Assembly: GCF_033436665.1 (NCBI RefSeq)
Contig: NZ_JAWQFO010000005.1
Span: 124,001-188,000, forward strand
DNA: 64,000 nucleotides
Direction of reading: 5' to 3'
Origin: JAWQFO01 sp033436665
GTDB taxonomy: Bacteria; Pseudomonadota; Alphaproteobacteria; Rhodobacterales; Rhodobacteraceae
Shown: piece by piece, positions 33,899-43,455 of the stretch
Position numbering within the stretch: the first letter of the stretch is position 1
Layout of the letters: the number at the start of each line of letters is the position of its first letter
Notes under the pieces: model-generated
What the model was told of the DNA's origin: nothing
Databases searched by the model: none
What the model saw: the letters and a program-made list of their open reading frames with translations, nothing else
Made by a program: the position numbers and the translations under genes

Positions 33899-34882
33899 AT
33901 GAAGACACGCAGGCTGGGGGCGGGCGGTCCCGAGGTATCGGCGATCGGGCTGGGGTGCATGAGCTTTGCCGGCGCCTTCGGAGAAACCGACGAGGCGACG
34001 AGCCTGCGCTGCCTCGATGCGGCGCTGGAGCACGGCATCACCTTTCTCGACACCGCGAACGTCTACGGCATGGGGCGGTCGGAAGAGGTACTGGCAACGT
34101 GGCTCGCGTCGCGCAAACCCCAGGTCGTGCTTGCGACGAAGGGCGGCATCACGCGCGAGCCCGGGCGGCGGGCCAACAACGATCCCGCGCATCTGCGCGA
34201 GGCGCTCGAAGGTTCGCTGTCTCGTCTCGGCGTCGAGCGGGTCGATCTCTACTACGTGCACCGGCGCGACCACGGCGTGCCGCTGGAGGACGTGGTCGGG
34301 CTGATGGCCGAGCTGGAGGCCGAGGGGAAGATCGGTGGCTACGGGCTGTCCGAGGTTTCGCCCGGCACGGTACGCACGGCCCATGCGATCCATCCCTGCC
34401 GGGCGGTGCAGAGCGAATACTCGCTCTGGACGCGGTTGCCCGAACTGGGGATGCTGCGGACCTGCGTCGAGCTGGGCATCGCCTTCGTGCCCTTCTCGCC
34501 GCTTGCGCGGGGCGTGTTCTCGGAGAGTTACCCGGACACCGCCGCGATGGTGCCGGGCGACTTCCGGCTCGAGATCCCGCGGTTTTCGGACGAGAACTAT
34601 GCGCGCAACAGGGCGCTCATCGACGCATTCAAGGTCCATGCCCGCGCAGGCGGTCACACCGTTGCGGAACTGGCGCTGGCCTGGGTGCTGAACCGGGGCG
34701 ATCACCTGATCCCGATCCCCGGCACCCGGACCGCAGAACATCTGGCCGAATGGGCGGGGGCGTCCGAGATCAATCTCGACGACGAAGCCATGGTCGCGAT
34801 CGAGGCGATCCTGCCGGCCGGTTTCGCCTTCGGCGACCGCTATTCCGACAACCAGATGCAGGCGGTCGAACGCTACTGCTGA
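33899..34882 (+). CDS. Aldo/keto reductase
   Basis: A 327-residue NADPH-dependent oxidoreductase. The tetrad is visible: Asp and Tyr in TFLDTANVYGMGRSEE (near residues 50-56), Lys in LATKGG (near 82) and His in YYVHRRD (near 121). IPIPGTRTAEHLAEW near the end binds the cofactor phosphate. It resembles the YhdN/IolS-type groups; the substrate is unknown. It is divergent from murJ. Confidence 0.9.
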   Translation: MKTRRLGAGGPEVSAIGLGCMSFAGAFGETDEATSLRCLDAALEHGITFLDTANVYGMGRSEEVLATWLASRKPQVVLATKGGITREPGRRANNDPAHLREALEGSLSRLGVERVDLYYVHRRDHGVPLEDVVGLMAELEAEGKIGGYGLSEVSPGTVRTAHAIHPCRAVQSEYSLWTRLPELGMLRTCVELGIAFVPFSPLARGVFSESYPDTAAMVPGDFRLEIPRFSDENYARNRALIDAFKVHARAGGHTVAELALAWVLNRGDHLIPIPGTRTAEHLAEWAGASEINLDDEAMVAIEAILPAGFAFGDRYSDNQMQAVERYC

Positions 34883-34955
34883 CATCTTGTGGTGGCAGCG
34901 TTTGCAGGTAGTATCCCGCCTCACGAGGCCTGTCTTGAAGAACGGGGGTACAACC

Positions 34956-35384
34956 ATGACCAAGGCAATTCGGGCAGCCGTGATCCTGTGCGCTGCGCTG
35001 GCGCTGACGGGATGCGGAGGGGGCGGCAAGAAGAAAACGTCGAGCCCCGGAACCTTCATCGTGTTTTTCCAGCCGGGCACGGCGACCCTGACGCCTGACA
35101 GTCTGGCGACGCTCAACACTGCGGCGCGGGCGGCGATCAAGCGCAGCGCACCGGTGGCGGTCGTGGGGCATTCAGACACGTTCCTGAGCGCCGAGCAGAG
35201 CCAGGCGCTGTCCAACGAACGCGCGCTGGCGGTCGCCGGGCGGCTTCTGGGCTATGGGATTCCCGAAGAGCGCGTCACCTATGCCGCGCGGGGCGAGCAG
35301 TTGCCCGCCGTGGCGACCGGCGATGGCGTGCGCGAGCCGCGCAACGAACGCGCCGAGGTGATCGTGGTGGTCAACATCCGCTGA
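34956..35384 (+). CDS. OmpA-family lipoprotein
   Basis: A 142-residue lipoprotein with lipobox ALTGC (Cys20), a Gly/Lys-rich linker, then an OmpA-like peptidoglycan-binding domain: FFQPGTATLTPDSLATLNTA, VVGHSDTFLSAEQSQALSNE and RGEQLPAVATGDGVREPRNE RAEV, where the Asp and Arg positions contact diaminopimelate. It likely tethers the outer membrane to the wall. It follows the aldo/keto reductase by 73 bases, and converges on the P-loop kinase gene. Confidence 0.85.
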   Translation: MTKAIRAAVILCAALALTGCGGGGKKKTSSPGTFIVFFQPGTATLTPDSLATLNTAARAAIKRSAPVAVVGHSDTFLSAEQSQALSNERALAVAGRLLGYGIPEERVTYAARGEQLPAVATGDGVREPRNERAEVIVVVNIR

Positions 35385-35389
35385 GGCAT

Positions 35390-35956
35390 TCAGCCGGCCG
35401 AAAAGCTTTCGCCGCGATGGGGTATGCCGAGATTTCCCACCGACAGCGCGGCGCTGAGGTCGCGCAGGTAGGCGCGTACCTCTGCCGCGGAGCCGAGACG
35501 CACGCGCGACTTCTCTTCCGGGGCCGAATCGTAAAGGCGTTGCAACATGGCACGGTGGGTCTGCCGCGTGCGCCAGATGTAGCGCAGGAAGGCCCGGTTG
35601 AACTGCTCGGGGCAGCCATCCGGCAGATCAGGTCGCGTGCGGCCGTAGTGGCGGATCGTGCGACGCAGGACCCGCACCATGCGCAAGGTCGGCGGAAAAT
35701 CGAGCCAGATCAGCGTGTCCGCGCGCGCGAGGCGCTGCGGAAACGTGGCCGAGCGCCCGCCTTCGAAGATCCATTCCGGACGGGCGTGCACCTCGGCACA
35801 GAGCGCGTCCTTCTGACGCGGGGCGCGCTCGATCCAGCCGGAGGTCCAGTGGATATGATCCATGTGGTAGACGGGCAGAAAGGTCAGCGCGCCAAGCTTG
35901 CGCGCGAGTGTCGACTTTCCCGACCCGGGCTGTCCGACGATCATGACACGTTTCAT
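35390..35956 (-). CDS. P-loop kinase-like protein (adenylate-kinase / FlaR-like)
   Basis: A 188-residue protein with Walker A GQPGSGKS at residues 8-15 and the MDHIHWTSGWIERA segment seen in proteins annotated as DNA topology modulation protein FlaR or adenylate-kinase-like. WIFEGGRSATFPQRLARADT and WLDFPPTLRMVRVLRRTIRH follow. The cellular substrate is not known. GGAG lies nine bases before ATG 35956. It is between glnD and the OmpA lipoprotein. Confidence 0.82.
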   Translation of the reverse strand: MKRVMIVGQPGSGKSTLARKLGALTFLPVYHMDHIHWTSGWIERAPRQKDALCAEVHARPEWIFEGGRSATFPQRLARADTLIWLDFPPTLRMVRVLRRTIRHYGRTRPDLPDGCPEQFNRAFLRYIWRTRQTHRAMLQRLYDSAPEEKSRVRLGSAAEVRAYLRDLSAALSVGNLGIPHRGESFSAG

Positions 35957-36135
35957 GGCATTGGCTCCGCCGTGTCTCGGGCGCGATACAAAAGCCCGCG
36001 CACTGATCGGCGGATGTTTCAACCCCATTCCCAGTATTTATTATGCGCCTGCAGCATTGCCTGTCAAAGCGCGTTCTGACGCAGGGCGATATCCTGCCCG
36101 ACCTCGGCCGGGTTTCCTGACCGCCGGCATCACGA

Positions 36136-38913
36136 TCAGCTCTCGGCACGCTCCGTGCCGGCATCGATGGCTTCGCGCAACCGCTTTTCAAGCGTGCGCT
36201 GCTTGCCGAGCGAATAGTATTTCAGCCCGAACATGTCCTTGACGTAGAAGGTGTCGACCACCTGCTCGCCATAGGTCGCGATCACCGCGTTGGCGATGTA
36301 GACGTTGCTGGCGGCAAGCGTGCGCGCGAGATCGTGCAGCAGGCCCGGCCGATCGCGGGTGTCGACCTCGATGATCGTGTAGATCTCCGAGCCTTCGTTG
36401 TCGAAGGTGATATGGGTGGGAACGCGGAAAGCCCTTTCGCGCTTGCGCACCTTGTCCTTCGTCTTGAACGCCTCGCGTGCCACCACCTCGCCGCGCAGGG
36501 TCTTCTCGATCATCTGGCGCAGGCGCGGCAGCCGCGCCGCGTCATAGGGCTGACCTTCGGAGTCCTGGATCCAGAAGGCATCGGTCACGAAGCCGTCCTT
36601 AGTCGTGTAGCTGCGCGCGTCGACGACCTGCGCGCCCACCAGTGCCAGCGCGCCTGCGAGACGGGCGAAGATGCCGGGGTGATCGGCCATCACGAAACAG
36701 GCCCGCGTCGCGTCGCGCTCCTCGTCGGGGTGCAGATCGATGCGGATCTCGTCGTCGCCGATGTCGCGCAGAAGACTGGCGAAGACTTCGTGCGCGGTGA
36801 CATGCAACCCCTGCCAGTAGGGATCGTAGTGCCGTCCGGTTTCGGCCAGCAGATCCTTGCGCGGCCAGTCCTTCAGCTTCTCGCGCAGCGCCTTCTTGGC
36901 CTCGGCGCCGCGGTTCTCGCGGTTGAGATCCTCGAGCCCGGTCTCGAGCGCGCGCCTTGTCTGGCGGTAAAGCGCCCGGATCAGCACGGCCTTCCAGTTG
37001 TTCCAGGTGTTCGGCCCCACGCCGCGGATGTCGCAGACCGTGAGAACGCAGAGCAGGTCTAGCCGCTTGACCGTCTGGACCGCCTTGGCGAAGTCGCGCA
37101 CCGTGCGCGGATCGGCGATGTCGCGTTTCTGCGCCATGTCCGACATCAGCAGATGATAGCGGACGAGCCATTCCACGGTTTCGCTGTCGGCCTTGTTCAG
37201 CCCCAGGCGCGGCGCCACCTTGCGCGAGATCTGCGCGCCCAGGATCGAATGATCTTCCGGCCGGCCCTTGCCGATGTCGTGCAGCAGGAGCGCGGTATAG
37301 AGAACCTTGCGGTCCACACCGCTCTTGAGGATCGAGGAGGCCACCGGCAGGTCCTCTTCCAACTCGCCGCGCTCGATCTGGCTGAGGTTGGTGATGCACT
37401 GGATGATGTGCTCATCCACCGTGTAGCTGTGATACATGTTGAACTGCATCATCGCGACGATGGGCTCAAACTCCGGGATGAAGGCCGCGAGCATGCCAAG
37501 CTCGTTCATCCGGCGCAGCGCGCGTTCGGGGTTGCCATGCTTGAGCAGCAGATCGAAGAAGATGCGCTGTGCCTCGGGGGTGTTGCGCATCTCGTCGTCG
37601 ACCAGGTGGAGGTTCGACTTGATCAGGCGCATGGCGTCGGGATGGATCAGCATGCCCGTGCGCAGCGCTTCCTCGAAGATGCGCAGCAGGTTCAGAGGAT
37701 CGGACAGAAACGCGCCGTCATCGGCGATCGCGATGCGGTTGTTGATGACCGTGTAGCTGTCCTTGATCTTGCGGCGCCGGCGGAAGATGCGCTCGAGCAG
37801 CGGCTCGGCCTTCACGTTCTCGGCCTCGAGCTTGGTCAGGAAGATGCGCGTCAGGTCACCCACTTCGGTGGCGTGCAGGAAATAGGCCTGCATGAAGATC
37901 TCGACGCCGCGCCGCCCGCCGGAATCCTCGTAGCCTAACGCCTCGGCCACCGCGACCTGCATGTCGAAGGTCAGCTGTTCCGTGGCGCGTCCGGAGAGCA
38001 GATGCAGATGGCCACGCACCGCCCAGAGAAAATCTTCGGCGGCCGCGAAGGTCTCGTATTCCGCCGCGGTGAAGACCCCGAGCGGCACGAGGTCGGCGGC
38101 CTTGTCGACCCCGTGGATGTACTTGGCGATCCAGTAGAGCGATTGCAGGTCGCGCAGCCCGCCCTTGCCCTCCTTGACGTTAGGCTCGACCATGTAGCGC
38201 TGGCCCTGTTTGACATGGCGCGCGTCGCGCTCGGCGAGCTTCGCCTCGATGAATTCGCGACCCGTCCCGGCGAACAGGTCTTCACGCAGGCGGGTGTCGA
38301 ACTTCTCGGCAAGTGCAGCGTCACCCGCGATGCGCCGGTGTTCCAGCAGAGACGTCCGGATCGTGAAATCTTCTTGTCCCAGCCGCAGGCAGTCGCGGAT
38401 CGTCCGGCTGGCGTGGCCGACCTTCAGCTTGAGGTCCCACAGCATGTAGAGCATCGACTCGATCACGCTCTCCGCCCAGGGAGTGATCTTGTACGGCGTG
38501 AGGAACAGCAGATCGACGTCCGAGTAGGGCGCCATCTCGCCGCGTCCGTAGCCGCCGACGCCGATCACCGCGAGCCGTTCCGAGGCGGTCGGGTTGGCCT
38601 TGGGATGCAGGACTTCCGTGGCGACATGCAGCACCGAGCAGACCAGCCGGTCGGTGAGATGGGCATAGGCCCGGGTCATCGGACGGGCCGCGAACGGCTC
38701 GGCGCGGAAGGCCTCGGCAATCGCCGCGCGGCCTTCGGCCTGTTCGGTCCGCAGAGCCTTCACGACCTCGGTGCGGATCGTCATGGCGTCGTTCGTGCGC
38801 GCGACGATCTCGGCCAGCCGCCCGCGGAACCGCTGCGCGTCGAAAATCTGCTCCGCAGGGCAGATCAGCCCGGAATCCTCCGGGGCCTCTATCACGGCCG
38901 TGGCCTTGCTCAT
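36136..38913 (-). CDS. glnD: Bifunctional [PII] uridylyltransferase / uridylyl-removing enzyme
   Basis: GlnD, 925 residues, senses glutamine and uridylylates or de-uridylylates PII proteins to control nitrogen metabolism. Domains: nucleotidyltransferase with IGVGGYGRGEMAPYSDVDLL (near 117-137), HD hydrolase with ALLLHDIGKGRPEDHS (near 520), then two ACT domains (ACFVMADHPGIFARLAGALA and IIEVDTRDRPGLLHDLARTL). Length matches alphaproteobacterial GlnD. It ends 180 bases from the P-loop kinase start. Confidence 0.97.
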   Translation of the reverse strand: MSKATAVIEAPEDSGLICPAEQIFDAQRFRGRLAEIVARTNDAMTIRTEVVKALRTEQAEGRAAIAEAFRAEPFAARPMTRAYAHLTDRLVCSVLHVATEVLHPKANPTASERLAVIGVGGYGRGEMAPYSDVDLLFLTPYKITPWAESVIESMLYMLWDLKLKVGHASRTIRDCLRLGQEDFTIRTSLLEHRRIAGDAALAEKFDTRLREDLFAGTGREFIEAKLAERDARHVKQGQRYMVEPNVKEGKGGLRDLQSLYWIAKYIHGVDKAADLVPLGVFTAAEYETFAAAEDFLWAVRGHLHLLSGRATEQLTFDMQVAVAEALGYEDSGGRRGVEIFMQAYFLHATEVGDLTRIFLTKLEAENVKAEPLLERIFRRRRKIKDSYTVINNRIAIADDGAFLSDPLNLLRIFEEALRTGMLIHPDAMRLIKSNLHLVDDEMRNTPEAQRIFFDLLLKHGNPERALRRMNELGMLAAFIPEFEPIVAMMQFNMYHSYTVDEHIIQCITNLSQIERGELEEDLPVASSILKSGVDRKVLYTALLLHDIGKGRPEDHSILGAQISRKVAPRLGLNKADSETVEWLVRYHLLMSDMAQKRDIADPRTVRDFAKAVQTVKRLDLLCVLTVCDIRGVGPNTWNNWKAVLIRALYRQTRRALETGLEDLNRENRGAEAKKALREKLKDWPRKDLLAETGRHYDPYWQGLHVTAHEVFASLLRDIGDDEIRIDLHPDEERDATRACFVMADHPGIFARLAGALALVGAQVVDARSYTTKDGFVTDAFWIQDSEGQPYDAARLPRLRQMIEKTLRGEVVAREAFKTKDKVRKRERAFRVPTHITFDNEGSEIYTIIEVDTRDRPGLLHDLARTLAASNVYIANAVIATYGEQVVDTFYVKDMFGLKYYSLGKQRTLEKRLREAIDAGTERAES

Positions 38914-38995
38914 CTCATCCGATCCGATGGTCGGGGCATCATATCGGGGCGCGCGGGGCGGCATGCCGCTGCCCGCGGGGTCCGATAGGCGGCGC

Positions 38996-40174
38996 TCAGA
39001 ACAGCGCCCCGCCGAAGCCCTGCGGCGCGGGGCTGATGATCCGCACCTGGTTGTTGCTGATCGTCGCGACCGCCAGCCCACGCTCGTTCGAGCCGTCCGG
39101 GCGCAGGCGGAAGACGCCCGACGCGCCCCGGAATCCCGCGCCCTGGGTCAACGATCCGGCAGAGAGCGCATTCGACCTGCCCTGGCTCACCAGAGCGCCG
39201 ATGGCGGCGATCCCGTCGAAGCCAAGACCCGCGATCGGGTGCGGCGCGGACCCGTAGGCGCCTTGATACTGCGCGCTGAAGGCACCGGCCGCGGCCGGAT
39301 CGGGCACGGCGAACCAGCCGCCCTGGACGCCCGGCAGCGATACGGTTTGCGGCGGGATGTCCCAGCGGGTCAGGCCGATGTATTGCGTGACGCCGGGGCT
39401 GACGCCGGCTTCGGGCAGAAGCTGGGCGAAGAGCGGCAGCGCGCTGGCCGAGGGGCTGGTCAGGAAGATCGCGTTCGCGCCGGTCGCGTCGACCGTGGAC
39501 TTCACGTTCGGCACGGCTGCGATCACATCCTCCTGCGATAGCGCGTAGCTGACCGTCCCGGCCAGCGAAGCGCCGTTCTGCGAAATCGCCGATGCGATGG
39601 CCTGGCGACCCTGTTCGCCCGCCGGGTCCTGCGAATGCACGATGACGATGTTGTTGCGCCCCTGCGTGCCGGCATAGCCGACGAGGCGGTTCGCCGTGTT
39701 CGAGAACGTCTGGCCAAGCACGAAGACGTTGCCGCCCGCGATCGCGGAGTTGTTGGAGAACGACAACACGTTGACGCCCGATCCCGCGACGGCACGCCCG
39801 GCCGCGTTGGCGGCCTCGGCATAGACCGGCCCGAGAATGATCTGGGCGCCGTCATTCACGGCTTGCGAGGCTTGCGAGGCGGCCTGCCCGGCATTGCCCG
39901 CCGTCGAATAGACGCGAAGGTCGATGGTAACGCCCGAGAGGTCGCGCATCGCCAGCCGTGCCGCGTTCTCGAGGCTCTTGGCCAGGAGTTCGTCGCCGGA
40001 CGACCCCGATCCGCTCGGCACCAGAAGCGCGACCGTGACCGGTTCGGAGGTGTCGATCGACGGGCCGCCCGTGATCGGTCCGAGGGCCGTGTCGCAGGCG
40101 GCGAGAAGCACGGCGAGGACGGGCAGCAGCAACCAGCGCAAGGCCTTGCGGGCGGTGCGGAAAACAGCAAACAT
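38996..40174 (-). CDS. Penicillin-binding-protein activator-like lipoprotein (LpoA-type)
   Basis: A 392-residue lipoprotein: signal and lipobox VLLAAC (Cys27), then a periplasmic-binding-protein fold (VTVALLVPSGSGSSGDELLA; GAQIILGPVYAEAANAAGRA; NNIVIVHSQDPAGEQGRQAI). The family includes LpoA, which stimulates PBP1A, and leucine-type binding proteins. The proposed role is wall synthesis in the outer-membrane-facing periplasm. It is divergent from rsmI, a common arrangement. Confidence 0.85.
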   Translation of the reverse strand: MFAVFRTARKALRWLLLPVLAVLLAACDTALGPITGGPSIDTSEPVTVALLVPSGSGSSGDELLAKSLENAARLAMRDLSGVTIDLRVYSTAGNAGQAASQASQAVNDGAQIILGPVYAEAANAAGRAVAGSGVNVLSFSNNSAIAGGNVFVLGQTFSNTANRLVGYAGTQGRNNIVIVHSQDPAGEQGRQAIASAISQNGASLAGTVSYALSQEDVIAAVPNVKSTVDATGANAIFLTSPSASALPLFAQLLPEAGVSPGVTQYIGLTRWDIPPQTVSLPGVQGGWFAVPDPAAAGAFSAQYQGAYGSAPHPIAGLGFDGIAAIGALVSQGRSNALSAGSLTQGAGFRGASGVFRLRPDGSNERGLAVATISNNQVRIISPAPQGFGGALF

Positions 40175-40271
40175 GGGCAGGAACTCCTGGATCGGTCATC
40201 TGCGGCGGGCGCAGCGCGCCGCTTTCCGCGTTCGGCACCGATCATAGTCGTCACGAAAGGCGGGTCCAGCC

Positions 40272-41135
40272 TTGAATTTCCGCAAGGCGCCGCTGGCGCC
40301 CGGTCTTCATTTCGTCGGCGTCCCGATCGGAAGTGCGCGCGACATCACCCTGCGCGCACTCGACGTTCTGGCCAGCGCCGACGTGCTGGCCGCCGAGGAC
40401 ACGCGCAGCCTGCGCAAGCTGCTCGACATCCACGGCGTGCCACTGGACGGACGCCCGCTGATGGCCTTGCACGATCACAGTCGCGACGCCGTTGTGGATC
40501 GGCTTGTCGCGCAGATGGCCGAAGGCCGGTCGGTCGCCTATTCCTCGGAGGCCGGGATGCCGCTGATCGCCGATCCGGGTTTCGAGCTTTCCCGCGCCGC
40601 GGTCGCCGCCGACCTCCCGGTGACCTGCGCGCCGGGTCCGTCCGCCGCGCTGACAGCCCTCGCGTTGGGCGGGCTTCCGACCGACGCGTTCTTTTTCGGC
40701 GGGTTCCTGCCGCAGGCAAAAGCGGCACGGCTGTCGGCCCTGTCGGCGCTGCGCGACGTCCCGGGAACGCTGGTGCTTTACGAATCGCCGAAGCGACTGG
40801 GGGCGATGCTGCGCGATGCTGCCGAAACGCTGGGCCGGGCGCGCAGCGCGGCGGTCTGCCGCGAGCTCACGAAGAAATTCGAGGAGGTCCGGCGCGGCAC
40901 GCTGGAAAGTCTTGCCGAGGTCTACGCCGGTGCCGCGCCTAAGGGCGAAATCGTCGTGCTCGTGGACCGGCCGCGTTCGGAAACCGTTAGCGATTTCGAC
41001 CTAGACTCCGAACTGCGCGCAGCGCTCGGCTCGATGTCGGTCAGGGATGCCGCGGACGTGGTCTCCAAGGCCTCGGGCCTGCCGCGCAAACAGGTCTACA
41101 AAGCCGCGCTTTCGATCGCGAAAGACGACGGCTAG
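40272..41135 (+). CDS. rsmI: 16S rRNA (cytidine1402-2'-O)-methyltransferase
   Basis: RsmI, 287 residues, methylates the 2'-OH of C1402 in the decoding centre. LHFVGVPIGSARDITLRALD, LAAEDTRSLRKLL, YSSEAGMPLIADPGFELSRA and APGPSAALTALALGGLPTD are family-defining. The start is TTG at 40272 with AAAGGCGGG some distance upstream. It leads a rsmI-yraN-gshB-esterase run; yraN begins 14 bases later. Confidence 0.95.
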   Translation: MNFRKAPLAPGLHFVGVPIGSARDITLRALDVLASADVLAAEDTRSLRKLLDIHGVPLDGRPLMALHDHSRDAVVDRLVAQMAEGRSVAYSSEAGMPLIADPGFELSRAAVAADLPVTCAPGPSAALTALALGGLPTDAFFFGGFLPQAKAARLSALSALRDVPGTLVLYESPKRLGAMLRDAAETLGRARSAAVCRELTKKFEEVRRGTLESLAEVYAGAAPKGEIVVLVDRPRSETVSDFDLDSELRAALGSMSVRDAADVVSKASGLPRKQVYKAALSIAKDDG

Positions 41136-41149
41136 CGCAGGACAACCCG

Positions 41150-41527
41150 ATGAACGACATGCAAAGGCTGGCGTCTGGCTCCACCGCTTACCATGCCGGC
41201 GCTGCGGCAGAAGAGGCGGTCGAACGGCACTACCTGCAGCACGGCTACACGCTCGCCCACCGGCGCTGGCGCGGACGCGGCGGCGAGATCGACCTCGTCT
41301 TGCGGCGTCGGGAGGCGGTCGTCTTCGTGGAGGTCAAGAAAAGCAGCGACTTCGCGCGTGCGGCGCAGCGCCTTGCCCCGGCCCAGATCCGTCGCTTGCT
41401 TTTGTCGGCTGAGGATTTCCTCGGTCGGGAACCCAAGGGCGCGCTGACCGAATGCCGCTTCGACGTGGCGCTCGTCGATGCCTCGGGCGCCTGCAGCATC
41501 CTCAGAAACGCCCTCGGGCAGGGCTGA
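41150..41527 (+). CDS. yraN: YraN/UPF0102 family protein
   Basis: A 125-residue endonuclease-like fold protein. RRWRGRGGEIDLVLRRREAV VFVEVK holds the Asp and Glu-x-Lys typical of restriction-endonuclease-like cores. The biological role is unresolved. It sits between rsmI and gshB, as commonly in the group. Confidence 0.92.
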   Translation: MNDMQRLASGSTAYHAGAAAEEAVERHYLQHGYTLAHRRWRGRGGEIDLVLRRREAVVFVEVKKSSDFARAAQRLAPAQIRRLLLSAEDFLGREPKGALTECRFDVALVDASGACSILRNALGQG

Positions 41528-41608
41528 GCCGCGTCCGCGCGCCGCTCGGGCATTGCGCGCGCTCTGTTGCTGCGCCATGTACGACAGCAGAAGTTTCGGG
41601 GAGCGGAC

Positions 41609-42544
41609 ATGAAGATCGCCTTTCAGATGGACCCGATCGGGTCCGTGAACATCGACGCCGACAGCACCTTCCGGCTGGCCGAGGAAGCCCAGGCGCGCGG
41701 GCACGAGCTGTTCTACTACACCCCCGATCACCTCGCCTACCAGGAGGGGCGCATCACCGCGCGCGGTCAGGACATGACGGTGCAGCGCGTGCAGGGCGAG
41801 CATGCGACACTTGGCGAAATGCGCGAGGTCGATCTGGCCGATTTCGACGTGGTCTGGCTGCGCCAGGATCCACCCTTCGACATGCACTACATCACCTCGA
41901 CACACCTTCTCGAACGGCTTATGCCCGACACGCTTGTGGTCAACGATCCGTTCTGGGTGCGCAACTCGCCCGAGAAGCTGCTGGTGCTGAACTTCCCCAA
42001 CCTGACGCCGCCGACCACGATCGCGCGCGATCTCGCCACCATCCGCGCCTTCAAGCAGCGCCACGGCGACGTGATCCTCAAACCGCTCTACGGCAACGGC
42101 GGCGCGGGCGTGTTCCGGCTCGACGCCAACGACCGCAACCTCGGCTCGCTGCACGAGCTTTTCACCGGCTTCTCGCGCGAGCCGCTGATCGTGCAGAAAT
42201 TCCTTCCAGCCGTGTCCAAGGGCGACAAGCGCGTGATCCTCGTCGACGGCGAACCCGTCGGGGCGATCAACCGGGTCCCGGCCGAGGGAGAGACGCGGTC
42301 GAACATGCATGTCGGCGGCCGGCCCGAGAAAGTCGGCCTGACCGAACGCGACCGCGAAATCTGTGCGCGGATCGGTCCGGTGCTGAAGGAAAAGGGGCAG
42401 ATCTTCGTCGGCATCGACGTGATCGGCGACTGGCTGACCGAGATCAACGTGACCTCGCCCACCGGCATTCAGGAGCTCGAGCGCTTCGACGGCGTGAATA
42501 TCGCCGGGAAGATTTGGCGGGCGATCGAGGCCAAGCGGGCGTGA
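41609..42544 (+). CDS. gshB: Glutathione synthetase
   Basis: GshB, 311 residues, joins gamma-glutamylcysteine and glycine. It starts MKIAFQMDPIGSVNIDADST, then has ILKPLYGNGGAGVFRLDAND in the ATP-grasp domain and VGIDVIGDWLTEINVTSPTG at the metal site. GGGGAGCGGAC lies before ATG 41609. The esterase gene overlaps the stop by four bases. Confidence 0.96.
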   Translation: MKIAFQMDPIGSVNIDADSTFRLAEEAQARGHELFYYTPDHLAYQEGRITARGQDMTVQRVQGEHATLGEMREVDLADFDVVWLRQDPPFDMHYITSTHLLERLMPDTLVVNDPFWVRNSPEKLLVLNFPNLTPPTTIARDLATIRAFKQRHGDVILKPLYGNGGAGVFRLDANDRNLGSLHELFTGFSREPLIVQKFLPAVSKGDKRVILVDGEPVGAINRVPAEGETRSNMHVGGRPEKVGLTERDREICARIGPVLKEKGQIFVGIDVIGDWLTEINVTSPTGIQELERFDGVNIAGKIWRAIEAKRA

Positions 42545-43455
42545 AGCCGCACCTGCGGCTGCTCAACGCCGGCCTGCGCCGGTTCGAGCGCCCGCACCTG
42601 TTGAACGCGAGCCCTGAAAAGCTGCGCGCCTCGTTCGAGTTCAAGGCCCGGTGGCTGTTCCCGGTTCCGCGCGGGACGCGCAGGACACGTATTGACCTCG
42701 CCGGGATAGACGCCCTGCGGATCGAGGGACCTTGGGTCGACGACTCGGATTCGGTACTGCTCTACTTCCACGGCGGCGGCTACGTCTTCGGCAGCCCGAA
42801 TACGCATGCGGCGCTTGTCGCACGCCTCGCGCGCGCCGCCGGCGTCGCGGCGGTGCTGCCGTGGTATCGGCTGGCCCCTGAACATCCCTTCCCGGCCGCT
42901 TGCGACGACGTGATGCTGGCGTGGCATGGCCTAGTTTCAAGCGGCGTGCCTGCCGAGCGGATCGTTCTGGGCGGCGACAGCGCGGGCGGCGGTCTGGCCC
43001 TGTCACTGCTCGGAACCCTGATCGCACGTGGTGAACCGCGTCCTCGCGGGCTTTTTGCGTTCTCGCCCCTGACCGACATGGGCTTCACAGGCGGCTCGAT
43101 CATCGAAAACGCCGACCGCGATCCCGTGATGCCTGCGGATCGGATCGGAGAACTCCAGATCTTCTACCTGTCGGGCCAAGATCCGCAGGATCCGCGCGCC
43201 TCGCCCCTTCATGCGTCGTTCGAGGGTGCCTCTCCGGTCTGGCTGTGCGTCGGCGACACGGAGATCCTGCGCGACGACACGCTGCGGATCGCGGAGCGAA
43301 TGCGGGTCCAGGGCGTCGACGTCACGCTCGAGACCGGGCGGGACCTGCCGCACGTCTGGCCGCTTTTCGGACCTCTTCTGCCCGAAGCCAATGCAACGAT
43401 CCGGCGCCTTGCGGAGTGGATCAGGCGTCTCCGGGCACCGCAAGGCGGAAGCTGA
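42541..43455 (+). CDS. HSL-family alpha/beta hydrolase (esterase/lipase)
   Basis: A 304-residue hormone-sensitive-lipase-type esterase: YFHGGGYVFGS near residue 77 (oxyanion hole), GGDSAGGGLALSL near 146 (nucleophile Ser), CVGDTEILRDD near 239 (Asp) and DLPHVWPLF near 273 (His). GTG 42541 overlaps the gshB stop. The last 35 bases overlap the convergent comM gene. The substrate is unknown. Confidence 0.9.
   Translation: MKPHLRLLNAGLRRFERPHLLNASPEKLRASFEFKARWLFPVPRGTRRTRIDLAGIDALRIEGPWVDDSDSVLLYFHGGGYVFGSPNTHAALVARLARAAGVAAVLPWYRLAPEHPFPAACDDVMLAWHGLVSSGVPAERIVLGGDSAGGGLALSLLGTLIARGEPRPRGLFAFSPLTDMGFTGGSIIENADRDPVMPADRIGELQIFYLSGQDPQDPRASPLHASFEGASPVWLCVGDTEILRDDTLRIAERMRVQGVDVTLETGRDLPHVWPLFGPLLPEANATIRRLAEWIRRLRAPQGGS

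Noticed and set aside
36050..36120. Possible terminator near the end of glnD
   Set aside because: CCCGACC/GGCCGGG is imperfect and has only three T; too weak to call.
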